From an uncultured Oscillospiraceae bacterium (GTDB lineage: Bacteria; Bacillota; Clostridia; Oscillospirales; Oscillospiraceae), in assembly GCA_910579485.1 (NCBI GenBank), contig CAJTVO010000127.1, positions 1 to 9,136 of the forward strand: a DNA stretch of 9,136 nt, written 5' to 3'. Every line of letters begins with the position of its first letter. Positions within the stretch are counted from its first letter, which is position 1. Positions 1 to 5,877 of the stretch are shown one piece after another. The notes under the pieces are model-generated. The model saw only the letters and a program-made list of their open reading frames with translations. It ran no database searches and was not told where the DNA came from. Made by a program: the position numbers and the translations under genes.

Positions 1-22
1 ACTTTTGCCGCGGGGCAAAAGT
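1..22. repeat. Perfect 9-bp inverted repeat (hairpin)
   Basis: ACTTTTGCC (1-9) pairs perfectly with GGCAAAAGT (14-22) around the loop GCGG. No T-run follows on the + strand (the next bases are AACCGC), so it is not a clear intrinsic terminator there. It touches the window edge, so it may be part of a longer element. It resembles the ACTT...AAGT hairpin at 6722-6749 in overall design. Confidence 0.6.
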
Positions 23-33
23 AACCGCAGGGT

Positions 34-99
34 CCGGGGGCGCGCAGCCCCCGGGCTTTCAATATGAAACGGCCCCCGTGCCGCCGCGCGGCGGCGGCA
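34..99. repeat. Two further GC-rich hairpins upstream of the two-component operon
   Basis: CCGGGGGC (34-41) pairs with GCCCCCGG (47-54) around GCGCA. TGCCGCCGC (79-87) pairs with GCGGCGGCA (91-99) around GCG. Both stems are perfect. Together with the 1-22 hairpin they make a non-coding palindrome cluster before the promoter, similar in style to the cluster after the histidine kinase gene. They are probably intergenic repeat units or the 3' end of an upstream transcript; neither has a T-run. Confidence 0.5.
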
Positions 100-124
100 A
101 AGAACATAGAAATAAACCAAAATT

Positions 125-140
125 CTTAAAGAAGCCTTAA
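125..140 (+). promoter_or_regulatory. Possible response-regulator box: CTTAA direct repeat, 11-bp step
   Basis: CTTAA occurs at 125-129 and again at 136-140, an 11-bp period, just upstream of the promoter. OmpR/PhoB-family regulators bind head-to-tail sites about 11 bp apart, so this could be an autoregulatory site. The repeat is only five bases long and could be chance. Confidence 0.25.
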
Positions 141-151
141 TCCCCGGGTCC

Positions 152-180
152 TTCCCTTTTCCCGGGGGATATGCTACAAT
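152..180 (+). promoter_or_regulatory. Extended -10 promoter of the two-component operon
   Basis: TGC followed by TACAAT at 172-180 is an extended -10 element. The -35 position (152-157, TTCCCT) matches TTGACA at only three of six bases, as is common for extended -10 promoters. Transcription should begin near 187, just ahead of the ribosome binding site at 190-200. The near-perfect inverted repeat 140-148/161-170 (ATCCCCGGG against CCCGGGGGAT) overlaps the spacer and may be an operator. Confidence 0.55.
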
Positions 181-206
181 CTTATAGAAAGGTGGGAGAG
201 CTTGCC

Positions 207-893
207 ATGGCAAACATTCTGATCTGCGACGACGAGCGGGACATCGTTTCCGCCTTGAAGATATATCTCAGCACTGAGGGCTACACCCTCTTCGAGGCCT
301 ACACCGGCCGGGAGGCCCTGGACATCGTCCGGAAGCACGAGATCCATCTCATCCTCATGGACATCATGATGCCGGAAATGGACGGTATTTCCGCTACCGC
401 CAAGCTGCGGGAGGAATATAACATCCCCATCATCCTCCTCACGGCCAAGAGCGAGGACACCGACAAGGTGCTGGGCCTGAACGTGGGGGCGGACGACTAC
501 ATCACCAAACCCTTTAACCCCATCGAGGTCCTGGCACGGGTCCGCAGCCAGCTGCGGCGCTACACCACCCTGGGGGGCATGGAGCAGAAGCCCAGCAAGC
601 TGGTCATCGGCGGCATCGTTCTGGACGACGAGACCAAGCAGGTGACGGTGGACGGCGAGTCCGCCAGCCTTACCCCCATCGAGTACAATATCCTCCTGCT
701 GCTGATGCGCCACCCAGGGCGCGTCTATTCCTCGGCGCAGATCTATGAGCAGGTATGGAACGAGACGGCCTTCGGCTCCGAGGGCGCCGTAGCGGTCCAT
801 ATCCGCCATCTGCGGGAGAAGCTGGAGATCGACCCCTCCAACCCCCGGTATCTGAAGGTGGTCTGGGGACTGGGATATAAAATGGAGCCGTAG
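207..893 (+). CDS. OmpR/PhoB-family DNA-binding response regulator
   Basis: The cytoplasmic output half of a two-component system, 228 aa. The receiver domain (about 1-115) has the acidic pair D8/D9, phosphoacceptor D52 in LMDIMMPEMDG, T79 and K101 in the GADDYITKPF segment. A winged-helix DNA-binding domain (about 130-227) ends with the VWGLGYKMEP hallmark. An earlier in-frame ATG at 171 lies inside the -10 box, so it would not be transcribed. The ATG at 207 has AGGTGGGAG seven bases upstream and gives the usual receiver start (MANILICDDE), so I chose it. The sensor kinase gene begins 38 bp downstream on the same strand and is its likely phosphodonor. The signal and target genes cannot be deduced. 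The family assignment is secure. Confidence 0.95.
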   Translation: MANILICDDERDIVSALKIYLSTEGYTLFEAYTGREALDIVRKHEIHLILMDIMMPEMDGISATAKLREEYNIPIILLTAKSEDTDKVLGLNVGADDYITKPFNPIEVLARVRSQLRRYTTLGGMEQKPSKLVIGGIVLDDETKQVTVDGESASLTPIEYNILLLLMRHPGRVYSSAQIYEQVWNETAFGSEGAVAVHIRHLREKLEIDPSNPRYLKVVWGLGYKMEP

Positions 894-931
894 CCGGCGC
901 TCTCACAAGACGCCGCGGAAGGGAGAAGGAC

Positions 932-2863
932 ATGACTGATACGGAAAAAAAGCGGGACCTCAGGCAGAGTCTGGCGGCGAAGATCGCCGCCATCATCCTC
1001 TTTTTTGCCGCCGCCGCCGGGGCGGTGATCGGGACCGTCGCCGTCACCCTGCTCTCCTGCGGCTACGGAGCGGCCAACACGTTTCAAGACGATATCCTCT
1101 ACAAGGATAAAATGGACACCACCATGGATTACGCCCTCGCCTACGTTGTGGTGGCGGAGGAGGACGATTCTGACCGCTATCTGAACTACCTGGCCCGGAC
1201 CAACATGGAACGGGCCGGGGGATTCTCCGCGCAGGTGTTCCAGGGAGCCCCTGCCAACGGCAAGCTGCTGGGCGAGTGGTCCCAGACCCCGGACAAGGAT
1301 CAGATCCTCTGCCAGAGTGTCATGACCGCACCCATCCGCGACGAGGCGGGGCAGGACACCGGCGAGTACTATACCGTGGTGGGATATCTCTCCAACGATA
1401 TCCCCGCCGGCAGCGATTTCGCCGTGCGCTTCAGCGTCTACAACCATCTCAGAAGCCTGCCCTTCGGGGTAACGGTGGTGCTGACTATCGCTCTGTGCGT
1501 ATGCGCGCTGACGGCCCTGGTCTTCCTTTTCTGCGCCGCGGGACACAGGCGGGGGCGTGAGGAGATTTGCCTCAACTGGCAGGACCGGGTTCCCCTGGAC
1601 CTGTATCTCTGCCTGGTGATAGGGCTGTTCTGCGTTGCGATCCTGCCCGGGGTCGCGGGAGCGGACAGCGGGATGCCTGCGGCTCTTACGATCGCCTCGG
1701 TCTGCCTTTCCGCCGTGGGCGGTACCGCCGTCCTGCTGGCGGTGATGCTGACTCTGGCCACCCGGTTCAAAAAGGGAAAGTGGTGGCGCAATACGGTTTG
1801 CTGGCGGCTGGTACGCTGGTGCAAACGGCTGTGGAAGCGGTGCTGGCGGGCGGTGACGGAGCTGGTCCGGACACTGCCAATGACCTGGCGAACCATCCTG
1901 GCGGCGCTGGGGGTTCTGGGAGGACAGTCCATCCTGGTCCTGCTGCTCTTCGCCAGCTACGGCAGCTTCTTCATTTTCCTGCTGATTGCCGTGCTGGACA
2001 CGGCCCTGGTGGCGGGGACGGCCTGGCTGACCCTCCAGCTCCAGCGGGTCCGGGACATGGGCTCCGCCCTGGCCGCCGGGGACCTGGAGGCTCAGCTGGA
2101 CACTGAGAAAATGTACTTTGACGTGAAGCGCCACGCCGAGGATCTGAACGCCATCGGCGTTGGCATGAACAAGGCGGTGGAGCAGCGGCTGAAGAGCGAG
2201 CGGCTGAAGACCGAGCTGATCACCAACGTTTCCCACGACATCAAAACGCCCCTGACCAGTATCGTCAACTACGTGGACCTGCTGAAAAAAGAGGAGCTGC
2301 CCCCCGCCGCACAGGAGTACCTGCTGGTGCTTGACCGGCAGTCCCGCCGGCTGAAAAAGCTGACGGAGGATCTGGTGGAGGCCAGCAAGGCGTCCACGGG
2401 CAACGTTACCGTGAACCTGGAGCCCATTGTGGTCAACGAGATCATCCACCAGGCCATCGGGGACTACGACGAGAAGCTGGCCGCCGGGAAGCTGGAGGTC
2501 ATCGTCAACACCTACGAGGGCAACCTCATGGCGCTGGCGGACGGACGGCTGCTGTGGCGGGTGCTGGACAATCTGCTGAACAATGTCTGCAAGTACGCCA
2601 TGGCCGGGACCCGGGTCTATGTGGACCTGGGGGCGCGGGACGGGAAGGTGGTCATGTCCATCAAGAATATCTCCCGGGACCCGCTGAACGTGTCCGCCGA
2701 TGAGCTGATGGAGCGGTTCGTCCGGGGGGACGCCTCCCGGCATACAGAGGGCAGCGGCTTGGGGCTGAATATCGCCAGGAGCTTCATGGACCTCATGGGC
2801 GGCGGCTTCGAGCTGTACGTGGACGGAGACCTGTTCAAGGCGGAGCTGACCCTGCGGGCGTAA
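932..2863 (+). CDS. Six-TM membrane sensor histidine kinase
   Basis: 643 aa, start ATG preceded by GGGAGAAGG. Predicted layout: TM1 (about 17-41), an extracellular sensor segment (about 42-173), TM2 (174-202), TM3 (222-243), TM4 (249-277), a basic Trp/Arg-rich cytoplasmic stretch (279-318), TM5 (321-343), TM6 (345-369), a HAMP-like linker (370-428), the dimerisation/phosphoacceptor helix with H435 in NVSHDIKTPLTSI, then a HATPase domain with the N box DNLLNN (546-551) and the glycine-rich GSGLGL (607-612). The canonical DxGxG box is absent; KNISRDPLN occupies its place. Even TM count and positive-inside charges agree with the kinase being cytoplasmic. It should autophosphorylate on H435 and pass phosphate to D52 of the upstream regulator. 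The sensed signal is unknown. Confidence 0.93.
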   Translation: MTDTEKKRDLRQSLAAKIAAIILFFAAAAGAVIGTVAVTLLSCGYGAANTFQDDILYKDKMDTTMDYALAYVVVAEEDDSDRYLNYLARTNMERAGGFSAQVFQGAPANGKLLGEWSQTPDKDQILCQSVMTAPIRDEAGQDTGEYYTVVGYLSNDIPAGSDFAVRFSVYNHLRSLPFGVTVVLTIALCVCALTALVFLFCAAGHRRGREEICLNWQDRVPLDLYLCLVIGLFCVAILPGVAGADSGMPAALTIASVCLSAVGGTAVLLAVMLTLATRFKKGKWWRNTVCWRLVRWCKRLWKRCWRAVTELVRTLPMTWRTILAALGVLGGQSILVLLLFASYGSFFIFLLIAVLDTALVAGTAWLTLQLQRVRDMGSALAAGDLEAQLDTEKMYFDVKRHAEDLNAIGVGMNKAVEQRLKSERLKTELITNVSHDIKTPLTSIVNYVDLLKKEELPPAAQEYLLVLDRQSRRLKKLTEDLVEASKASTGNVTVNLEPIVVNEIIHQAIGDYDEKLAAGKLEVIVNTYEGNLMALADGRLLWRVLDNLLNNVCKYAMAGTRVYVDLGARDGKVVMSIKNISRDPLNVSADELMERFVRGDASRHTEGSGLGLNIARSFMDLMGGGFELYVDGDLFKAELTLRA

Positions 2864-2870
2864 AATAAAA

Positions 2871-3042
2871 GTTTCGCCGGCCTTTTCAAAGGCCGCGGAG
2901 TCCAGAGGCAGAGCCTCTGGCCGCGCTCCGCAGAGCGCGGAATCCCCTTTGAAAGCCGCGCCAAAAAAAATCCAAAGGGCAGCATAGCACCCAAACCGCG
3001 CGGCTTTCAAGCGCATTTGCCGCCTGCGGCGGCAAACAGCGC
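2871..3042. repeat. Cluster of perfect hairpins after the kinase gene
   Basis: Perfect stems follow one another: GGCCTTT/AAAGGCC (2879-2885/2888-2894), CCAGAGGC/GCCTCTGG (2902-2909/2913-2920), CCGCGCTC/GAGCGCGG (2921-2928/2933-2940), a longer-range 13-bp stem (2949-2961/2998-3010), and TTTGCCGCC/GGCGGCAAA (3016-3024/3028-3036), the last flanked by GCGC on each side. An alternative pairing CCCTTTG/CAAAGGG (2945-2951/2973-2979) excludes the 13-bp stem. No open frame in either direction looks genuine. The design suggests a structured intergenic repeat or RNA, probably present elsewhere in the genome. It may also protect or end the kinase mRNA, although no T-run follows any stem on the + strand. 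Confidence 0.6.
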
Positions 3043-3060
3043 CCGGGAGTTCCTGCCGTA

Positions 3061-3107
3061 AGTATAAAAAGACCCGCCGGGGAGCCATGCGCGCGGCTCC
3101 CCGGCGG
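3061..3107 (-). terminator. Intrinsic terminator of the tetR-CPBP operon
   Basis: A perfect 13-bp GC-rich stem (3074-3086 with 3095-3107, loop 3087-3094) starts 5 nt after the CPBP stop codon. On the - strand it is followed by GTCTTTTTATACTT, a good T-tract. On the + strand the stem is followed by CCCTGCTATTT, so it is a poor terminator in that direction. Confidence 0.88.
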
Positions 3108-3112
3108 CCCTG

Positions 3113-3838
3113 CTATTTGCCCGCCCTCTCCGGCACCAGAGCCGCAGGCTTCCGGCTCAGATAGAGGCAGTAGGCGATGGAGACGAGGATGGTAACGATG
3201 ACGTAGGTGTAGTCGGACCGGCTCACGCCGGCGGCGAACTTGGAGAAGACATCCACCATCCCGTGGACGAAGATACACACCAGCAGACTGCCGGAATGGT
3301 AGAACACCAGAGTAAACAGGAATCCCCAGGCGATGGCAAAGAGGACCTGTACGAACGTCTCCAAGCCGCCCCGCCCTGTCAGGAGGTTGACGATATGTCC
3401 AATGCCGAAGGTCGCCGCAGAGATCGTTATCGCTACAGGCGGGGCGTTTTGATCCAAAAGCGCCCGGAACAACAGGCCCCGGAAGATCAGTTCCTCGACG
3501 ATCCCCACCAGAAACATGGAGAGGACCGCGAACAGCTGGGCCCTGCCCTCGTAGGCCATCCCCACGCCGCCCCAGAGGTTGCCGGTCGTCAGCACCAGCA
3601 CGGGCAGGAAGTAGAGGTATTCCCGGGCGCGTCCCCGCCATTTGACCAGACCATACTTTTTCTCCAGACGGGCGCTCCGGATAAAGGCCAGCAGCCCCGC
3701 CGCGAAGAGGGTCAGTCCCGCCAGCATGACGGGACTGTCATCGCCGCAGGAACCTCGGATCGGGGCCATCACCATACAGTACAGGACGATCCACGCGATG
3801 GCGAACCACAGCTCGTTTTTTTCGTAAAATTTTTTCAT
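3113..3838 (-). CDS. CPBP-family intramembrane metalloprotease
   Basis: 241 aa polytopic membrane protein of the CPBP (Abi, Rce1-like) family. The family signature residues are present: E115-E116 and R120 in VEELIFRGLLFR, F144/H148 in FGIGHIVN, and H192 in CIFVHGMVD, which together are expected to hold the catalytic site within the membrane. Hydrophobic segments lie near 11-28, 35-55, 74-92, 102-118, 133-152, 163-180, 184-198 and 211-227. I chose the ATG at 3838, with GGGAGG seven to eight bases upstream, over the ATG at 3859 inside the upstream gene. The chosen start overlaps the tetR stop by 4 nt (ATGA), so translation is probably coupled. Bacterial members have roles in peptide maturation or immunity, or no known substrate. 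The substrate here is unknown. Confidence 0.9.
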   Translation of the reverse strand: MKKFYEKNELWFAIAWIVLYCMVMAPIRGSCGDDSPVMLAGLTLFAAGLLAFIRSARLEKKYGLVKWRGRAREYLYFLPVLVLTTGNLWGGVGMAYEGRAQLFAVLSMFLVGIVEELIFRGLLFRALLDQNAPPVAITISAATFGIGHIVNLLTGRGGLETFVQVLFAIAWGFLFTLVFYHSGSLLVCIFVHGMVDVFSKFAAGVSRSDYTYVIVTILVSIAYCLYLSRKPAALVPERAGK

Positions 3839-4392
3839 TCCGCATCCTCCCGTGCGCACAGCACCGCGCCCCGCCAGACCTGCTCCAGATGCTTTGCCGC
3901 AGAGGCTTCGTTATACTCCAGCCCGTTGTTAGCAATGATGCTTGCATAGCCGTGGGTGAACAAGGCGACCGTCAGAAAGATATGCTTCGTCTGCGCCGCG
4001 CTCATCCCCAGCGCCCCCTGCATCGCGGAAAGGATGGGCGTCAGCTCTGCGGAATCGAGCATTTCCGGCAGACTGCCCTCCACGGCAAATCCCGACTGGA
4101 ACAGAAAACGGAACAGGTGCGGCTCCTCGATGGCGAACCGGATGTAGTTCAGCCCGATGCCCAGAGGGACGTCCTCCGTCTTCATCAGATAGTCGGAGTG
4201 GTACCGGTCTGCTTTTGCATAGACCGCCCGCTTCAGGGCCTCGATGGTGGCAAAATGGTACATCACCGGCTGAGTGGAACAGCCCAGCTCCTGGGCGACG
4301 GTCCGTGCGTTGACCAGCTCCACTCCCGCCGTCCGCGCGACGGCGAAGGCGGCTTCAATCACCATGTCCCGTGTTATTTTTGCCTTTGGCAT
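3835..4392 (-). CDS. TetR/AcrR-family transcriptional regulator
   Basis: 185 aa. The N-terminal domain has the TetR helix-turn-helix at about residues 29-47 (ARTVAQELG, turn, STQPVMYHF), followed by the typical EALKRAVY helix. The helical C-terminal half (about 65-180) would bind a ligand and dimerise; the ligand cannot be guessed. The ATG at 4392 has AGAAGGG five bases upstream. The gene is first in a two-gene operon with the CPBP protease and shares its promoter. Two AT-rich palindromes overlap that promoter's start region, so it probably represses itself and the protease gene. It is divergent from the pot operon, but those palindromes lie 120 bp or more from the pot promoter, so control of pot is not evident. 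Confidence 0.92.
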   Translation of the reverse strand: MPKAKITRDMVIEAAFAVARTAGVELVNARTVAQELGCSTQPVMYHFATIEALKRAVYAKADRYHSDYLMKTEDVPLGIGLNYIRFAIEEPHLFRFLFQSGFAVEGSLPEMLDSAELTPILSAMQGALGMSAAQTKHIFLTVALFTHGYASIIANNGLEYNEASAAKHLEQVWRGAVLCAREDAE

Positions 4393-4409
4393 AGCAACCC
4401 TTCTTTCAT

Positions 4410-4439
4410 TATAACTATAGTTATATAACTTGAATTATA
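4410..4439. promoter_or_regulatory. Tandem palindromic operators for the TetR-family regulator
   Basis: TATAACTATAGTTATA (4410-4425) is a perfect 16-bp palindrome. A related imperfect one, TATAACTTGAATTATA (4424-4439), begins 14 bp further on. They span from the -10 element to the 5' leader of the tetR-CPBP transcript, where a bound dimer would block initiation. That the neighbouring regulator binds here is an inference from position and symmetry. Confidence 0.6.
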
Positions 4440-4467
4440 ATATAGCACGGTCACGCCGTCCTGTCAA
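4439..4467 (-). promoter_or_regulatory. Sigma-A promoter of tetR-CPBP
   Basis: On the - strand TTGACA (4467-4462) is followed by a 17-bp spacer and TATATT (4444-4439). Transcription should start near 4432, giving a leader of about 40 nt before the TetR start codon. Confidence 0.8.
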
Positions 4468-4559
4468 CCATTTTTCCGAGAGGGGAGGACGGCGGGGGAC
4501 CGTTTCCGGCGTCCGGGAGATTCCGGCAAAAATTGTATGAAAAAAATAGGAAGAAATCA

Positions 4560-4588
4560 TTGACATTTCGACAGAAAACGGATATAGT
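4560..4588 (+). promoter_or_regulatory. Sigma-A promoter of the pot operon
   Basis: TTGACA (4560-4565), a 17-bp spacer and TATAGT (4583-4588). Transcription should start near 4595, at the first base of the leader hairpin. Between this promoter and the divergent tetR promoter (4468-4559) I see only one imperfect GC-rich hairpin (GGACG 4487-4491 with CGTCC 4510-4514) and no gene. Confidence 0.85.
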
Positions 4589-4594
4589 TAGCTT

Positions 4595-4640
4595 GCCTGT
4601 TTTCCTGGGGGAAGATGCTCAGGAAAACAGGCGATTTTTC
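4595..4640 (+). terminator. Leader hairpin with T-tract: possible attenuator of pot operon
   Basis: GCCTGTTTTCCTG (4595-4607) pairs perfectly with CAGGAAAACAGGC (4620-4632) around a 12-nt loop, and GATTTTTCT follows. This has the form of an intrinsic terminator at the very 5' end of the pot transcript. It could attenuate transcription or simply protect the 5' end. No obvious alternative antiterminator pairing was found by eye. A second small hairpin follows (CTCCGCC 4645-4651 with GGCGGAG 4657-4663). Confidence 0.55.
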
Positions 4641-4698
4641 TATGCTCCGCCTGCGGGGCGGAGACATCAAAATTATGGAAAAGGAACGGGGGAGGATA

Positions 4699-5877
4699 AT
4701 GTCCAAAAAGTTGATCAGCCTCGCAGACTGCTGCGTGGCGTTTGACGGCGAGCTGGTTCTCGATCACATCAATCTATATTTCAATGACAGTGAGTTCCTC
4801 ACACTGCTCGGACCCAGTGGCTGCGGCAAGACAACGACCTTGCGCATCATTGGAGGCTTTTTGACGCCCACTTCGGGAGAAGTGCTGTTCGACGGGGTGA
4901 GGATCAATGATATTCCGCCCAATCAGCGGCAGGTCAACACTGTCTTCCAGCGGTACGCCCTGTTCCCTCATCTCAACGTCTTTGAGAACGTGGCCTTCGG
5001 CCTGCGGGTCCCCAAGACGGAGACGGTGGAGGGACGAAAGAAAAAGGTGAAGATCCCCGAGGAGGAGATCCGCCAGCGGGTGCTGGAGATGCTGGAGGTC
5101 GTGAGCCTGAAGGGCTTCGAGAACCGGCGGATCACGGAGCTGTCCGGCGGGCAGCAGCAGCGGGTGGCCATCGCCAGAGCCCTGGTGAACCGGCCCAAGG
5201 TGCTGCTGCTGGACGAACCCCTGGGGGCCCTGGACCTGCGCCTGCGGAAGGATATGCAGAGCGAACTCAAGCGTATCCAGCAGCAGCTGGGCATCACCTT
5301 CATCTACGTGACCCACGATCAGGAGGAGGCGCTGGCCATGAGCGATACCATCGTGGTCATGGATCAGGGGCGCATCCAGCAGATCGGTACCCCGGAAGAC
5401 ATCTACAACGAGCCGAAGAACGCCTTCGTGGCGGACTTCATCGGCGAGAGCAACATCCTGGACGGCGTGATGCACGAGGACTTCGTGGTGGAGTTCTTCA
5501 ACCGGAAGTTCAAGTGCCTGGACAAGGGCTTCGGCCCCATGGAGCCGGTGGACGTGGTCATCCGCCCGGAGGACGTGGACATCGTCCCGCCGGAGAAGGG
5601 ACAGCTGCGGGGCACCGTGGCCAGCGTCACCTTCAAGGGCGTCCACTACGACACCATCGTTGATTTCAAGGGATTCAAGTGGCTCATCCAGACCACGGAC
5701 TACCATCCGGAGGGGGAGACCATCGGCATCATCCTGAACCCCGACGACATCCATATCATGCGCAAGAGCGAATATTCCGGTATGTTCGGCGACTACTCGT
5801 CCTACTCCGAGGAGTACGACGAGCTGGAGGACGTCTCCCTTCTGGAGGAGGATGGGGAGGGCGGAGATGAAGAATAA
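4699..5877 (+). CDS. potA: Spermidine/putrescine ABC transporter ATPase PotA
   Basis: The 392-aa nucleotide-binding subunit, cytoplasmic, powering polyamine import. Visible motifs: Walker A GPSGCGKT (38-45), Q-loop Q84, ABC signature LSGGQQQR (148-155), Walker B LLLDEP (169-174), D-loop GALD and H-loop H206. The C-terminal part (about 250-350) is the regulatory TOBE-type domain of the PotA/MalK/CysA class. The tail (371-392) is very acidic. In-frame upstream ATGs occur at 4615, 4642 and 4675. The ATG at 4699 follows GGGGGAGG and gives the normal start MSKKLISLAD, so I chose it. The SD spacing is short (3-4 nt). The 3' end overlaps potB by 11 nt. The identity as a polyamine rather than another TOBE-class importer rests on the co-encoded PotB and PotCD proteins. 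Confidence 0.93.
   Translation: MSKKLISLADCCVAFDGELVLDHINLYFNDSEFLTLLGPSGCGKTTTLRIIGGFLTPTSGEVLFDGVRINDIPPNQRQVNTVFQRYALFPHLNVFENVAFGLRVPKTETVEGRKKKVKIPEEEIRQRVLEMLEVVSLKGFENRRITELSGGQQQRVAIARALVNRPKVLLLDEPLGALDLRLRKDMQSELKRIQQQLGITFIYVTHDQEEALAMSDTIVVMDQGRIQQIGTPEDIYNEPKNAFVADFIGESNILDGVMHEDFVVEFFNRKFKCLDKGFGPMEPVDVVIRPEDVDIVPPEKGQLRGTVASVTFKGVHYDTIVDFKGFKWLIQTTDYHPEGETIGIILNPDDIHIMRKSEYSGMFGDYSSYSEEYDELEDVSLLEEDGEGGDEE

Noticed and set aside
171..206. Upstream ATG extension of the response regulator
   Set aside because: The ATG at 171 overlaps the -10 box and precedes the expected transcription start; the 207 start has a good SD and the usual N-terminus.
743..3088. Long - strand open frame of 781 codons opposite the two-component genes
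   Set aside because: It is antisense to two clearly recognisable genes, its product is Gln/His/Gly/Pro/Arg-rich with no recognisable domain, and high GC makes long antisense frames common.
2864..3107. CRISPR array in the hairpin cluster
   Set aside because: The stems differ from one another in sequence and spacing; there are no repeated direct units with regular spacers.
3263..3949. + strand frames across the CPBP and TetR genes
   Set aside because: Low-complexity shadow translation; the - strand genes have promoter, SDs, coupled junction and terminator.
4615..4698. Longer potA start sites at 4615, 4642 and 4675
   Set aside because: The 4615 ATG lies in the leader hairpin loop, and none has as good a context as 4699, which matches the family N-terminus.
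4774..5754. - strand frame of 326 codons opposite potA
   Set aside because: Antisense shadow of an ATPase gene with all motifs intact.
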